From NCBI RefSeq assembly GCF_030553055.1, contig NZ_CP130713.1, positions 2,418,001-2,482,000 of the forward strand: a stretch of DNA of 64,000 nucleotides, written 5' to 3'. Source of the stretch: Streptomyces sp. XD-27. GTDB taxonomy: Bacteria; Actinomycetota; Actinomycetes; Streptomycetales; Streptomycetaceae. A model generated the notes under the pieces. That model made no database searches. It was not told the DNA's origin and worked only from the letters and a program-made list of their open reading frames with translations. The position numbers and the translations under genes are program-made. Shown here piece after piece: positions 61,867 through 64,000 of this stretch (the first letter of the stretch is position 1; the number at the start of each line of letters is the position of its first letter).

Positions 61867-64000
<2,134 letters not shown>

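Overview
The window is a piece of a Streptomyces chromosome. It is very GC-rich, start codons are often GTG or TTG, and intergenic regions carry long GC-rich hairpins. The order folC, valS, clpX, clpP2, clpP1, tig, then rpiB, sodF, two pepN genes, malQ and a ROK-type regulator is a Streptomyces core arrangement that I recall from the S. coelicolor region around SCO2614 to SCO2662. That synteny statement is from memory and was not searched.

Layout. 1-4517: DUF4233 gene (partial), folC and valS, leftward. 4650-8563: four tandem paralogues with a Pro/Gln/Gly/Tyr-rich N-terminus, one membrane segment and an exported domain; the second copy is frameshifted. 8658-13189: clpX, clpP2-clpP1 and tig (ATP-dependent proteolysis and trigger factor), leftward, with a ClgR-like box before clpP1. 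13344-13641: tRNA-Pro and tRNA-Gly. 13730-19421: a small membrane protein, an acyltransferase, a SpoIIE-type phosphatase, an Eis-like acetyltransferase, a Nei-type glycosylase and rpiB. 19652-25115: three paralogous amino-acid permeases, with bioY opposed between the first two. 25243-26694: sodF behind a perfect Nur box, and a DsbA-like mycothiol oxidoreductase. 26851-40043: two M1 aminopeptidases, an AbiEi/DUF559-like protein, a frameshifted metallophosphoesterase, a large secreted subtilase and asd. 40258-48503: an acyl-ACP desaturase, a LysR-like remnant, small proteins, a repeat-expanded malQ and a secreted GH84 enzyme. 48666-50530: an HNH nuclease and an MscS channel. 50592-54302: a ROK regulator, a GH4 enzyme and a BadF-type sugar kinase, read as a csnR-H-K chitosan-oligosaccharide locus that has lost its ABC transporter. 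54360-58890: accessory genes (XRE/DUF5753 regulator, broken DUF397 partner, anti-sigma-type ATPase, unknowns). 59221-64000: a GlnX-GlnH-(coiled-coil protein)-PknG amino-acid-sensing kinase operon, cut by the window end.

Three otherwise intact genes (the 5572 paralogue, the metallophosphoesterase and glnX) each lack exactly one base, each time in a run of five C or G that would restore the frame if it were six. This is either a systematic base-calling error or homopolymer-based variation, and it should be resolved before those genes are called pseudogenes.

The most interesting systems are the PknG/GlnX/GlnH operon with an extra coiled-coil gene, the tandem low-complexity membrane-protein family with a recently homogenised segment, the transporter-less csn locus, and MalQ with a 30-bp minisatellite inside its coding region.
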